Origin: Mytilisepta virgata
Taxonomy: Eukaryota > Mollusca > Bivalvia > Mytilida > Mytilidae
Direction of reading: 5' to 3'
NCBI GenBank assembly: GCA_028015205.1
Contig: CM051513.1
Span: 47,806,841 to 47,870,840, forward strand
DNA: 64,000 nucleotides
The notes below the pieces were generated by a model that saw only the letters and a program-made list of their open reading frames with translations, did not search any database and was not told the origin of the DNA. Position 1 is the stretch's first letter. Each line of letters opens with the position of its first letter. This document shows positions 31,388 to 43,355 of this stretch, piece by piece. A program made the position numbers and the translations under genes.

Positions 31388-32836
31388 TTTGGAGGTGGGC
31401 GAATTGGAGAGAAACTTTTCTGACGTCGCTCACCAGGTGAGCAACCCCTGTACCTCTCACTCGAGGCAGCCGAGGTGGATGTTGAGGAATTGATTTCCAA
31501 AGGATCACCCCAGATCGTTTCAGTATTGTCATTGCTAGTATCCATTTCATTATCATCAAATTCTGCAACAAGATTTTGAAATTTATTGAATGTTGGATTT
31601 TTTTCAGCTTTCTTTAAACGATTAGAATTTTGCTTTGCTTTTGAAGATTCAACTGAAGATGAACATTTGGATTTTTGCTGTGATGATGAGGACTTATGGT
31701 TTAATTTTGTAGTTGCTGGATTCTTTTTAGGAGAAGTTGGTGTGGTTGCTGGATTCTTTTTAGGAGAAGTTGGTGTGTGTTTGTTTTTACCAGGCTTAAA
31801 CGAGTTTTGTGATGATGAGGTTTGTGATGAGACAGTGGAGTTTTCAGTACTGGATTTCAGGTTGGAAAGAGGTTGTGGAAAAGCAGCGCCATCTGGCCAG
31901 GTGTACAGAGTTTGTGTTTCTTTGGATTCAGAATGGGAAGAAGCGCCCTTAGCGACATTGGCGTAAGTTGACGATGAAGTTGCTTTATCCGAGGCCGAGA
32001 TTATCTTGCGTGCCTCCTGATAGCTGATATTGTTTTCAACCTTAAGTTTTTGAATTTTCATTTCTGTTTGATAAATTTCACAGTCCCTGGAAGAAGACAT
32101 ATGATCTTTGCCACAGTTGCAACACTTGGCGTCTTGTTCACATTCGAAACTCGAATGGCCATCAGCAGAACATTTCACGCACCTTTCCGTCCCCCTACAG
32201 GAACTCTTCCCGTGTCCAAACTTTTGACATTTGAAACATCGGGTTGGGTTCGGGACGAATTGGTCAACTTTTATTATGTAAGGTCCAACGTATATGTAAT
32301 CAGGAACTTTTGGCAATTCAAAGGTCAGAAGGTAGGTATTGAGTTTAATTATGTTTTGTCCAGATTTTTTTGTAAATCGCTTAACTCTAGAAATATGTTG
32401 AGAGTTCAGTTCAGTGCAGATGTCTTCTTCTGATATGTCAGCCAGATCACGATCTAGGTCTCGGATAATGCCTTGACAGTAATTTAAGGTTCTGTGTGGG
32501 GTTGCAGAAATCTGAATGTCCGCAACTGACGTCATGGACAACAAATTCCTGGACTGTTGCTGTCTTGAACATTGTATCAGTAAGCTTCCAGATCTCAGTT
32601 CTGTAACTTTATTGACAGTGCCAGCAACGGATTGAATTTTTTTTTTAATTAAAAATGGTGAAAGTTTAGTCAAAAGGTTTTTCGGAATCTAAACTTTTCA
32701 GCACAATAAATCTAGGAAAGGAATCAGTATTCATATTGCTAATCTTGGTAGGGACATCCTCATCATCACTAGCGTCTTGAAACTTTCTTTTATTTAAAGT
32801 AGAGTTTTGGTTTTGGGTTTTTGTTGAGTCCGCCAT
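31384..32836 (-). pseudogene. LINE ORF1, gag-like, one frameshift
   Basis: The ATG at 32836 sits in an ACCATGG context, matching the start in copies A and E. The first about 53 codons are in one frame and the rest, 429 codons without stop, in another; the break is at about 32675-32685, where an extra T lies in a T run. Zinc knuckles CFKCQKFGHGKSSC, CVKCSADGHSSFEC and CCNCGKDH...C are present. The Ser/Lys/Pro-rich tail includes a doubled TSPKKNPATT repeat. It ends with the TGA that overlaps the ORF2 ATG. Confidence 0.88.
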
Positions 32837-33322
32837 GGTGATTGAAATTGGTTCACTGCCCTTGCTCCCCGCCCACCTCGGAGCAGCACCAAAACGATGT
32901 ATGTCTGCCGTATTAACGACAGACACTAGGGCTACAAGGACAGTATACTCGCATAGATTACTTTTGCAGAGGCGCATGCCTCGTGCCAGGGGTAACCTGG
33001 CGATTCAACCGCCCAAAGTAGCTTCTACACGATTGACCCATAAGCCACCGCCTTCTTGAACTCAACCTATGTGAATGGTACTATTGTTGTACATTTTGGA
33101 AACAGGTCAAGGTCAAGGGCTTGGCGTGACCAGCCGATTGGTCGCGACCGGGTCCATCCGACCGCCCGTTTAAGATAAAGTAAGGGCCAAAGTGGCGTGT
33201 TTCAGCCACCAGGATCCCGTCCTCTATCCTTACGGGTATCCATACACGGCAAACATGTGGCCTCATTGAGCCGAGGAAGCCTTGTCCCATAAGCCACCGC
33301 CTTCTCCGCGTTTCCATCATCT
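32837..33322 (-). promoter_or_regulatory. LINE 5' UTR (promoter region) of copy B
   Basis: GC-richer than its surroundings and closely similar to 38903-39379 of copy E, including GAGAAGGCGGTGGCTTATGG near the 5' edge, ACATGTTTGCCGTGT and CGGCTGGTCACGCCAAGCCC-like wording. LINE 5' UTRs usually carry the internal promoter; the promoter role is inferred. Confidence 0.7.
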
Positions 33323-33952
33323 GATTTAAAAAAAAATGATGAGCAGGATTGTTTCTTAGGGTGTCCTACACAAAACTGATGCTTTACTGTAATCTGTTAA
33401 AAGACATGGCCACAGTTACTGAAAATAAACATTTTCTCCCCCCCCCCCCCATGAGAATAATTGAATGCATGCATATGGTTTTTTTAATAGTGTCACAGTT
33501 GCCATTTGTGCTTTCATGCCAGTTGTGAACAAGTTGAAATAGAATTCTCAATAACACAGGAATGGAAAGAAGTGCTATGCACAGTGTGGGCGGAGAAAGT
33601 GTAGTCGAAAAATCAGGACAGAGGTATGTAAATTTTATTAATGTTTGTAGTTTATCACCAGTGTGTATGGAGAAAAAAATGATAGCATGACATGTAGGAA
33701 TGATGGTTTTGACCAGTTTCATTGTAATATATTTAAGCCCTTTGAGGTCAATTTTGTTAAAATAAAAAAAAAGATATAGAAAAACAAGGAAATATAAAAA
33801 GAGACTCCAGCATTCTTGATATCATTTTCATTTAAGACAGGTGTATGATTGAAAATAATTTACCATTTTTGTTTATAAACATGGTAAAACAAAATCCTGC
33901 AATAAATTAATATATAATGTACAATAATGTATCTATTATGTTTTATTGCAGT
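33323..33952. other. No gene seen
   Basis: AT-rich with a C12-13 run near 33440. No recognisable coding or repeat family. Confidence 0.4.
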
Positions 33953-34108
33953 GGTACTGCATATGTGGTTTATGTATTAGAAGATAATAAGTTGAAACGT
34001 GTGTCAAGTCTTGCAGATGTTGCTTCAACATCTACTTCCACCTCTGTGACCTCTCTTTGTAATACTAAATGTGGACACAGGTTAGGGCTAACAAGATTTT
34101 TGTCCTAA
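33953..34108 (+). other. Exon-like segment carrying the 76-bp module
   Basis: TTTTATTGCAG at 33943-33952 resembles a splice acceptor, and GGACACAG|GTTAGG at 34080/34081 a donor. The open frame between them ends in a run of alternating Ser and Thr, then Cys-rich residues. Bases 34024-34099 recur in LINE copy C (26750-26825), so this may be a dispersed repeat rather than a host exon. Confidence 0.35.
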
Positions 34109-34439
34109 TTGTAGCCTAAGTAAAGAGTATATTCAAAGGTATTGAAATGTATTGTCTATATAATTTACAATGATTTTTTAATGTCATAAACAGTATAAAA
34201 TCTTCCTTGACAGGTTTATTTAATTTTTTTAAGAGGAACTTCTTTACATTTGTTACAAATAAAAGTTATTTGTTATATTATTTCACGTCTTTTATACTAT
34301 TTCAAACTTTGCAAGCATTCATGAAAAAGAACCGTCAACTGATATCTATGTCAGAACATTTAGGACTTGTCACCTAAAGGTTTTTGACACGGTAGACACC
34401 CATATAATTTATTTATTCTTGAAGTGTTCAAAAGTATCA

Positions 34440-35920
34440 TATCCTTGTACAGAAAAATGAATGGAAATGGGGAATGTGCCAAAGAGATAACAACCCAACA
34501 TGTGAGTTAAATTGCAAATACAGCACAGGATGACTCGTGTGTCTTCAATGAATCCTCACACCCACAGGTAGCCTGCATCTGGCCACATAACAATGATGTT
34601 AATTGAACATTCAAGAACATACTCGTGATCATTCAAGTGAAGTTGGTGTTTCGAAAGGATCTGGTTGCCTGTTGTCTTATATTTATGTCAATACAAGTCT
34701 GCCCGTCCAAAAAACGATATCTTCATACATTTCTTTTAAAACAATTGCAAGATAATCATGACAACCCAAAAGAAAGAATTCAAATAGTTATCTCAAGGAC
34801 ATTACCACCAATTTATATCATGAAAACATTTTCATATAAATGTCTGCAGTGCTTGACGAATAATCATTTCAGAGGCAATAGCAGATCGAGCATTTTCGTT
34901 ACAAGGAATCTACTTTGTCAAGTGCAGAAATCCCTACATCCTATAGGCCTCAAATTGAAGCTTGGATGTAAATCTTAACCTTGTCACTGAAACATAAAAT
35001 ATAGGTCAAAGTGAACAACTGGCGTGGCTGCTGACCTACTCTCCAAACCAAAGTCCCCACACCTACAGTATCCTTAGACAATAGCTAGGACATTAACTTT
35101 TACCTTGTCACTGAAACATAAAAACTAGGTCAAAGTCACCTTCTTTTACTTGGATGCTTGATCTCAAATATGCATCTGCATGCAAGCTTAGAAATCTCTA
35201 TATCTTACAGTATCTTCAGAAGCTTTGACATGAACTTTAACCTGGTCACTAATGCATAAAATAAAATCTAGGTCAAAATGACCTACTTTTGCTTGAATGC
35301 TGACCTATTCAACGACGCATATTCATGCAAGATTAGAAGACCTACATCATATTGCATATTACCTAGAGGTTCATACGAGCATGTAATAGCTCGCCTGTTG
35401 TTCAACTGGTGCACTTACTCCTTTGGAAATGTACTGTTGCTTACGTAATAATAATTAGTACCCACCTCACAAGAAACAGGCGTGATGTATTGATTTTAAT
35501 TGCTACAGTGGTAGATTTCAAGCAGACATTTTTTACACTTCTAGTAGGACCAATGTTAAGCTAAGTCCCACTGTTGGACATTTTGGATTGGCACTAAAGT
35601 AACAATATTCAATGAGGACCTGAGGAACATCTGTTATATTTGATTTCAATCCATTCAGCAGTTCTGAAGGTTTTTTCCATTGGGTTCTATGTTAAACCAA
35701 GTACCCCACTGGCAGCCATTATGAAGGACAGACCAGCACCAAAGTAAGACTGAACACTTGGTCAACATCTTGCAAGTAACGTTTCTGCTATGACCGGTTT
35801 CCATCCAATCAGTGGTTCCAAAAAAAGACGATAATGTATTTCCCACAGATTCCTGTTAAATTAGGTCCCCCGCTGGTCACCATCTTTTTTTATTGACAGA
35901 TAGGCACCCAAGTAAAATAA
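34440..35920. repeat. Dispersed and degenerate tandem repeats
   Basis: 34452-34500 has AATGGAAATGGGGAATGTG...AAAGAGATAACAACCC, wording I recall as very common in mussel genomes (memory, not checked). 34970-35400 repeats CACTGAAACATAAAA...TAGGTCAAAGT...CTGACCTA. 35550-35900 repeats phrases such as GTTAAACCAAGTACCCCACTGG and GCACCAAAGTAA at about 140-bp spacing. No supported gene. Confidence 0.6.
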
Positions 35921-35964
35921 AATAACAACTAGAACGAACAAGATTTCCCGATCACAACTGATTA

Positions 35965-36052
35965 CTACCAGGCAAGCTGCAGCTTGTAGCTCAGATAACC
36001 GTCTATTTTTTTCTTTTTTCGCGCTATATTTTTTCCGCAGCTTGCCTGGTAG
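35965..36052. repeat. Perfect 16-bp inverted repeat
   Basis: CTACCAGGCAAGCTGC (35965-35980) and GCAGCTTGCCTGGTAG (36037-36052) are exact reverse complements around a 56-base T-rich spacer. It could be a foldback end or an RNA stem. Confidence 0.85.
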
Positions 36053-36560
36053 ACAAAAAGACAAAACCGTGGCCAAAATAAAAAAGACAACACAAACGAA
36101 GGTTCACAAAACAACACAGAAAAAACTAAAAATTGAGTGACATGAACCCCACTAAAAATCGGAGTGAACTCATGAACTCCGGTGGAAAAGTTCCCGACTT
36201 CTTTTGTCAAAACTTAAGGGACGAACAGACAAGGGTAACCAATATGCCACCACCCAACTTTTAGCTGCGGGGCATACAAAAACAAACAATCAATGCCTTT
36301 CTTATTTCCAAACTTGCATGTGTAGGTTTCCACAGCTTGAAAAAAAACAAAGGACGAAGGATACAATGACTTGCTGGCAATTTACTCTCATCCTAACTTG
36401 CATAAAATAAGCTATATAGTCCAGCAGTCACTGATAATAAATGCATTTATATATCTAAAAAGAGATAGAGGATTTGTAGATATCTTTATTTTAGCAAGAT
36501 AAAGATTGATAATTCGGTAAACTTGGCCTACACATTACAAATGTTCATGTCTACATTACT

Positions 36561-36770
36561 TCAAAGAAATCTTAACCTGTTGGCCATATTAAATCTCTTC
36601 AAAGCCCCTTCTGCATTTCGCTCCTGTTGCTCAAATAGGGCATTAATAGGTGGCATTAAATCATCGTCCCCTTCCATAAACTCTTCCAAATTCTCACCAT
36701 TTGATATACAAATATTATGGAAAATAACTGCTGTACATACAACATTGCATATTTCTTTATATTTAAAACA
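36561..36770 (-). pseudogene. Harbinger/PIF-type transposase C-terminal fragment
   Basis: The minus strand reads about 70 codons ending in RFNMANRLRFL and a stop at 36563-36561. It contains CNVVCTAVIFHNIC, the conserved C-terminal stretch of Harbinger (DDE_Tnp_4) transposases with the (V/A)-x-HN-(I/L)-C core, then GENLEEFMEGDDD and FEQQERNAEG. No catalytic domain is nearby. It could be a last exon or a truncated element; LINE copy D starts immediately to the right. Confidence 0.55.
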
Positions 36771-36799
36771 AATGAACTATTTACAAATAATATTTAAGG

Positions 36800-38234
36800 A
36801 GAAAATAAAACAATAAAACAATACAAGACAAACATCAAAATCAAAAATAATATCACAGACGAAATTTGGAATATAATATCACAGATACGCTATTAAATAA
36901 ATTATGTCATTCAAAACAAATTTTAAAATTATTGGACTCTACTCAAGAATGTTAGACTATATTCTCGAATACAGTCCAACGTCTTTCAAATACTGTAAAA
37001 TACGGTTGCCAGCAACCTTTGTAAACAAGTCTTTCATATTGTTGACTGTGTAGTACCGACTAATAATGTCGGATTTATCTACACAGTCAATTAAAAGGTG
37101 TTTAATACTATGTCGACATTGACAAGGAATACACTCAGGAGACGGCTCATTCTCTAAAATAAAAGAATGAGTCGTCCTGGTGTGGCCAATGCGACATCTA
37201 GTTAAAACCACTTGTTCTCTCCGGCTTCTGCCGAAGAAACAAATACTGTTGCCAACAGTTGGCTCAATATCATGCAATTTATTGTCTGTAAGCAGATCCC
37301 ACTGGGACTGCCATAGACGTACAACATATTTATAAATCAAAGGTTTAAAATCAGCAGAAGGCACTGACATATTAGTAACTGGGTCATCTAAAGCATCCTT
37401 CGCTATACTATCTACGACTGTGTTTCCTCTGATACCAATGTGACTTGGTATCCAGATAAAAACTATTTCTTTGCCCATTTGGACAAGTCTTTTATAGAAC
37501 TCAATAATATGGGCAATCAAAGGGTTTTTATATTTCTGACCTTCTATAGCCAATAAACATGAAAGAGAATCTGAGCAAATAAGAAATTTAAGTTTTTCAG
37601 ACGTTCTGACAAATTTTAAAGCCAGAATGATGGCTCTAGCTTCAGCAGTAAATATTGAACTGGAAGATGGAAGGCGGAGAGTTGCTGCCTGCTGTCCGTG
37701 GACTGCTGCAGCAGCTACTTTGTCTCCGTCCTTAGATCCATCAGTATAAATAGAGTCATGAAATGCAAAATTTGATTTTATTTCAGCAAAATGTTGCTGA
37801 ATAAGAATAGGGTTTGTTTCGGACTTTTTATGTTTTCTAAGGTCAAAAATAAACATTGGTTTGGGTACAAGCCAAATTGGTGATTGAAGTATATTAATAG
37901 GGGCAATTTCATCAAGGTTGATGTTAGAACCAGAAATATGCGGTTTCATCCGGATACCAAAAGGAGGAATTTTGTTTTCATGTTGTTCAAATATATCCTC
38001 ATAGAGAGGGTTGAAAACACAGTCGTAGGCAGGATTTGAAGGATAGGCTTTCAGCTTGGTTAAATATTGTAGACCAAGTTTTATTCTACGGTTGTAAAGA
38101 GACGGCTCGTTTGTTCTACATATAAACTTTCAACGGGAGATGTTCTGAACGCCCCCAAGGCCAAACGTAGGCCTTGGTGGTGAACCGTATCTAGAATTTT
38201 TACATAGGATTTGCGAGCAGATCCATATATAATG
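36800..38234 (-). pseudogene. LINE copy D: ORF2 C-terminal fragment (RNase H) and partial 3' UTR
   Basis: The frame 37949-36957 is open for 330 codons with TDGSKDGD, TAEARA, CSDSLS, WIPSHIG and the final Cys/His cluster. 38275-38081 gives the preceding piece in another frame. Homology to copy A starts at its position about 3965 and ends within the 3' UTR near 36800, so it lacks both the 5' part and the ATCA tail. Confidence 0.88.
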
Positions 38235-39379
38235 GCCCCCGTGTGGGTCCCGGGGACACAATAGAATAGGCCCACAGCTCCTCGGCTTGGCGTAAGAGGC
38301 CCCTAAAGAGGCGACATGTTTGCCTTGTGTCGCAAACCCGTGTCGGTAATAGGGAGTGTTCCTGGATGGCCGGAAAAACGGTTCCGATCACCATCTGGGG
38401 CACAATCTTTACCTAGACGGGAGGCCGGATGGACCCGATTCGGTAAATCGGCTGGTCACATCAATCCCTTTTTAATAGTTTATATCTAATTTTTTTTCCT
38501 TAAAATTTTGTTAACATAATTGCTGAATTCCTGATTTAATGGATTGGTGTTGGCTTATGGGTCAAACCTCAACAGGCTCAAATATTTAACTTTAGATTAC
38601 CTATTTATTATTTTTTGTTACTTTATTTTATTCTTTTCCTCAAAATTTATAAGCAAGTTCAGTATTCTGTCTAGTTTTAATATCATCTACTTTATTAATT
38701 TTGGATTATCATAACCAGCTCAAGTTTTGGCAGAATGGTCCCGGTTCAGCCAACAACTGGTCATGTCTAGCCCTCTGCGGTTTTTCTCGTGGTTGTCTGA
38801 AAAGGCCCAGATGAACCCTTTATGAAACCGAGATACACTGGGTTGGGAAGGTGGTCTGCTGTTGTATCGTTTGAGGTTGATGTTTGGGTTCTGGGGTCTT
38901 GGATGATAGGAGGCGCAGAGAAGGCGGTGGCTTATGGGACAAAGCTTCCTCGGCTTACCGAGGCCACATGTTTGCCGTGTGTGGATACCCGTAAGGATAG
39001 AGGACGGGATCCTGGTGGTTGAAACACACCACTTTGGCCCTTACTTTATCTTAAACGGGCGGTCGGATGGGCCCGGTCCTGATCAATCGGCTGGTCACGC
39101 CAAGCCCTTGAACTTGACCTGTTCCAAAATGTACAACAATAGTACCATTTCTATAGGTTTGGTTCAAGAAGGCGGTGGCTTATGGGTCAATCGTGTGGAT
39201 GTTACTTTGGGCGGTTGTCTCGTCAGGCAACCCCTGGCACGAGGCTTGCGCCCGTTGAAAGGTACTCCATGCGAGTATCTTATTCTGGTAACCCTGATGC
39301 TTGTCACAAATGTGGCAAGCATACATCGTTTTGATGCTGCTCCGCGGTGGGCGGGGAGCTAGGATAACGAAATATCACC
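38235..39379 (+). promoter_or_regulatory. LINE copy E 5' UTR, two diverged monomers
   Basis: Runs on the + strand, away from copy D. 38903-39379 matches the 5' UTR of copy B. 38270-38470 is a diverged relative of 38940-39115: CCTCGGCTT, ACATGTTTGCC, GGATGG(A/G)CCCG and TCGGCTGGTCAC occur in the same order. The two are about 670 bp apart with AT-rich DNA between, which resembles monomeric LINE promoters. Confidence 0.6.
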
Positions 39380-39826
39380 ATGGATTTTCAACAAAACAAA
39401 CCAAACAACCAATCAACAAATCAATGTAAACGGAAACTCGACACCAGCGATGATGAACCTTCAGCAAAATTACCGAACACTTTTTCAGACAACTTTCCAA
39501 AATTTTTAGTTATATCAGCAGTAAATAGTGAAAAACCAATCACCAAAATTTCTCCTTTTGTCGTCCAAAAAACTCTACAAGGTTATGCCGGCCAACTTAA
39601 AAAAGTCACAAAAATGAGAAACGGAAATTTGTTAGTTGAATGTTTTCGATCCCAACAGTCTAAAAACCTACTCTCTCTCACAACAATTTCTGATATCAAC
39701 TTCTCCGTTACACCTCATAGATCACTGAACTCTTGTCAAGGTGTCATTAGAGACAGAGACCGCGATTTAGCTGAACTGACAGGACGAAATATGTGATGAA
39801 CTGAAATCCCAGAATGTAGACAGCTG
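39380..39826 (+). pseudogene. LINE copy E: ORF1 N-terminal fragment
   Basis: The ATG at 39380 sits in a CACCATGG context. About 135 codons align with ORF1 of copies A and B (SEKPITKISPF, QQSKNLLSL, SVTPHRSLNSCQGVIRDRDRDLAEL). A small deletion shifts the frame at about 39775, and homology stops near 39826, before the zinc knuckles. It is 3'-truncated, which is unusual for a LINE. Confidence 0.87.
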
Positions 39827-41178
39827 GTGAATGTTATTTGTTTAAATTTTATCCAATTTCCGGTTACATTCCAATGATGTGAAGGTCGCTATTTTCGGAA
39901 TAGCAAATTGACGTCACTGCCAACACACATCAAATCTTACACACGGAAATAGTTGGGTAATAAAATTTAAGTTCACACATAGTTTGCTTGTTTGTTTACC
40001 TACAAAATAACTATTGTTTCCATTGGTAAAGTGCATGCATTCATATGCACGACAGCATACAAGCGATAGGGGGTAAAATGTATTCGCTGACATCGCGATG
40101 CTGATTGGTGTTTCTACAGAAGCTAAATGATGGTTTCGATAAGCCCCGAGGTGTTACAAATGGACGCGGTAAATATAAAAACTTTCCGATTTGTTTAGTT
40201 TGGGAGTCCGCAGGCTATAGGCGAAGGACTCACTTACGGCAAGGCAGTTCGTAAAAACAAAACAAACAAAAACAAAATTGGCTTTGAGGCGTAGATTGGG
40301 AAATAAAATAAATAGAAAAAAAAGGAGACAATGTATGATAAGGTACAGTTGTTTATTAGCTAAAAGTTCGGTTCTGAATACATCCAGTGCTATGTCAATA
40401 TTAGATAAATTGTTCTTACCAGTGACAATTTGTTAAGATTTGTACTAAATTTGGTTCAGGTAGTGAAACTCGCATTTGGAGTTTGTAAATGTATAATTAA
40501 TACATGTGCAGTGTTTAGACGTTATAGGTGCTAGAAACAAAATGTTGTTTGCATCATGAAAGCTCTGTGTCACAGGGCCTACCAAACTTCAGGAATGATA
40601 CCATACTAGAACATTCATTATTTAATATTTAATTTTGTTCATAAATAAATGTGTTAATTCATCATACATCTTTGTCCTGTATAGTCACCATTAGCCAGAT
40701 ACTTGACGGACCCTGGATTGGTACAGTGCTGTTTAGGTATCAGCTCTGTTAGTTAGGTTAAGTGGATAAATCTTGTTCCCATCCATTTATACTGGTGAAA
40801 CTTTGACTGGCTGAATTATAGTGTTAGAGTCACACTGGTATAGATATTTGGTGCTTCAAAGTTGTTTTCATAGGTGACACTTTATAGCAAAAATATTTAT
40901 AACATTTATTAAATTTTTTAGTAACATCATAGTACTGTCCTTCATTGTTGTATCAGTTCTCACTGTCAAATTTCACTGTCATGACCTGCACCGCAACAAT
41001 ATTCCACATGAAATAAAATATGCCCAGAACATAGATGCATTCAAGAGAAAATATTCTGCTTATACTTATTTCAGCAACAAAACAACAATTTGTGTTCAAT
41101 AACGATCTTGTGTTGGTGTACAAAATGCATATGCTTTCTAATTTGATTTTGAAGTTTTTAATCTTTTGATTGCAAGTT
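39827..41178. other. No gene seen
   Basis: About 1.35 kb of AT-rich DNA with chance ORFs only. Confidence 0.4.
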
Positions 41179-41196
41179 ACATTTGTATTTGTATAC

Positions 41197-41395
41197 AACT
41201 ACTGAGGTTGGAGTTCGAATCTCACCTGTGGCGGGGTGTGTTCGACTCCGATCTTAATTGAGAAGGATTGCCAATTTTCCTACCGAAGGTCGGTGGTTCT
41301 CTCCGGGTATTCCGACTTCCTCCACCAATAAAAACTGGCCGCCGCGAAAAAGCCAAAATGCGCTGAAAACGGCATAAAGCTAACTAAACAAACTA
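41197..41395 (+). mobile_element. tRNA-related SINE, 5'-truncated, with 18-bp target duplication
   Basis: Box B-like GGAGTTCGAATCTC at 41210-41223, then a core with GGTGGTTCTCTCCGGGTA and AAAACTGGCCGCCGCG-type wording, and a short tail (ACTAAACAAACTA). Flanked by ACATTTGTATTTGTATAC (41179-41196) and the same word with one change (41396-41413). Box A is absent, so the copy starts within the tRNA head and should not be transcribed from its own promoter. Confidence 0.82.
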
Positions 41396-41500
41396 ACATT
41401 TGTATTTATATACTGTACTAAAATTGCCGAGGGCCTCAGGGAATATTAGTATTTGTAACTACTTGTAGTCACCCTTTATAAATAAAGTATAAATTTATAG

Positions 41501-41523
41501 TTATTATTATTATTATTATTATC
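41501..41523 (+). repeat. (TTA)n microsatellite
   Basis: About seven TTA/ATT units. Confidence 0.9.
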
Positions 41524-41785
41524 CTGTTAATTGTTAATAATTGAGCAATGTAAATGCTTTGTCGCTCTTAAGAACGTTTTTGTTACAATTTTGAACGTTT
41601 AAAAAAAATCTCACAATTCAGTCTGTAAATGATATAATTGCAATTTTTCTTCTTCGTCGTCCTCAAACAACTGGAATAGGCCATATCCTATTATAGCCGG
41701 TAGTAATGGTCCTTGGGCAGCCATGTTAGATTTGCCGTTCCACTTGTTTCACGCACGAATAGGCGTACACCGGCCACATAACCGG

Positions 41786-41843
41786 TGTAACGTGGAATTT
41801 TGACCCCCGTAGAAAACTTACCCCGGGGTCAATTTTCTACGGT
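41786..41843 (+). repeat. Ginger left TIR
   Basis: 58 bp starting TGTAACGTGGAATTTTGACC and ending in CTACGGT. It matches the reverse complement of 53000-53057 except for one A/G position. The sequence GACCCCCGTAGAAAACTTAC is followed by a palindromic CCCCGGGG. Confidence 0.95.
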
Positions 41844-42019
41844 TTTCGGTCAAAATTTTATAGTAGAATTTTGATACTTTTGTTCATAAAATACCCCATC
41901 CGTAGAAAATTGATACCCGTTGAAAATTGACTTATAACCTGAAATACTTATAATGCAACAGAATATGATTTTTCTTAAAATGCAATTGATTTTTCACGGA
42001 TGGAGGTTCTCGTCAATCA

Positions 42020-42660
42020 CAATGCGCAGACTCAGCGCAACAATTTAATTATACCGCGCAACAATTTAAGTTGTACCGCGCTAAATGAAGAGAGGTGCAA
42101 TTTTTTGAGTTTCTGTAGATATGGCGTTGCATAGCCTATTCTGTATTTTCCCATAGTTGTATAACATTATAAGGGAGCAACCACTATTTTGTTTGTACCT
42201 CGCAACAAATAAATTACTGCGCGCATTAAACAATTATTGCGCGCATCAAATAATCGTTGTGGGTGCAATTGATTTGTTGCGCGGTGCAATTAAATTGTTG
42301 CACGGTGCAATTGAATTGTTGCGCGGCGCTTTTGAATTGTTGCGCGGTACAACTGAATTGTTGCGCGTTGCAATTAAATTGTTGCGCGGTATATTTAAAT
42401 TGAAGCTAGGTTCAATTCGGAAGAATTAGACCTCTCTTCAAAATAATTATACCGCGCATTAAATCATTTGAACCGCGCAACAATTTAATTACACCGCGCA
42501 ACAATTTAATTGTACCGCGCAACAATTCAATTACACCGCGCAACAATTTAAGTTGTACCGCGCTAAATGAAGAGAGGTGCAATTTTTTTAGTTTCTGTAG
42601 TTATGTTGTTCCATAGCCTATTCTGTATTTTCCCAGAGTTGTATAACATTAAGGGAGCAA
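42020..42660. repeat. 21-bp inverted tandem arrays inside 483-bp direct repeats
   Basis: 42240-42410 has about seven 21-bp units of the form TTGTTGCGCGGTGCAATTGAA. 42040-42080 and 42430-42560 carry the reverse-complement unit ACCGCGCAACAATTTAATT. A flanking segment (CGCTAAATGAAGAGAGGTGC to AAGGGAGCAACCA) occurs at about 42080-42185 and again at about 42563-42665. The 90-codon ORF here (LLRGAIELLRG...) is just the 21-bp period. Confidence 0.85.
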
Positions 42661-43085
42661 CCATTTAATTTTAGGGGGCACATGTAAGTTACTTCGGATC
42701 CTGTCTTTTTTCGCAACATTTTCGATCCTGCCTTTTTTTCTCGGCGCGCCTAGATTTTTTTATTAAATATTTTTTAATAATATTAAATAATATTTGAATC
42801 CTGGCATATTTTCATCTTGCCCTTTTTTTCTTCACAAATGTTTGCTCCCTGTTAACAATGCTTAATCAAATTATTTTTGAAAAAAGATCAAAGAAACATC
42901 AGTCATGTATGTTACAAACCAAAATATTCCCATCAAAAACTTTGAAAATTGCACAATGCCTTTGATATTACGAAAGTGTCTTTTGAAGTATAAAACTTCA
43001 AAGGGTTGACTGCTTTTGACAAAATTTCAATATAATTCGGATTTTTTTTCTCAAAAAGTTATTCTGTGACAAGAATTTGGCAGTC

Positions 43086-43336
43086 ATGGACGCGAAACGA
43101 GTGCGAGAAATAGAAAAATATCTACTTGATGGAACCTATCCAAAGAGAATAAGAAAAGACGTGGAAAAGAAGAAAAATTTTAGGAGAGTTTCTAGGAAAT
43201 ACTTTATGCAAGATAATAAACTTTTTTATCGACATAAAGAAAAAATACTACGTGTTATATCCGAAAAAGAGAGAGAGACAGTTTTAAAGAGTGTTCATAC
43301 TGAGAAACACGGTGGCCACCTTGGTGTTAACAAGAC
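43086..43336 (+). pseudogene. Ginger transposase exon 1 (HHCC zinc domain, first half)
   Basis: The ATG at 43086 opens a Lys/Arg-rich 84-codon exon ending in the His pair of an integrase HHCC zinc domain (VHTEKHGGHLGVNK). The donor AAGAC|GTAAGT is at 43336/43337. Joined to exon 2, the first complete codon after the junction is TGA, so either the real splice site differs or this copy carries a nonsense change. Confidence 0.78.
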
Positions 43337-43355
43337 GTAAGTATCATAGCCAGGT

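Larger units (their letters stand above)
30452..33322 (-). mobile_element. LINE copy B: 5' half
   Basis: Minus-strand LINE with 5' UTR, ORF1 and the endonuclease part of ORF2. It stops at 30452, the position matching about 2498 of copy A, where the repeat-array element begins. See copy C for the probable continuation. Confidence 0.87.

Noticed and set aside
23771..33322. Two fully independent LINE insertions B and C
   Set aside because: Possible, but same strand, complementary content and a bounded element between them make one interrupted copy the simpler reading; kept as a caveat.
34625..34978. 117-codon ORF
   Set aside because: No recognisable domain, sits among dispersed repeats, and composition looks like chance.
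36523..36816. 97-codon plus-strand ORF
   Set aside because: The opposite strand encodes the Harbinger C-terminal motif; the plus ORF is its shadow.
41205..41225. tRNA gene
   Set aside because: Box B is present but box A and a cloverleaf are not; target duplications show a SINE.
42157..42429. 90-codon ORF with seven-residue LLRGAIE repeats
   Set aside because: Exact product of the 21-bp tandem unit in the Ginger 5' region.
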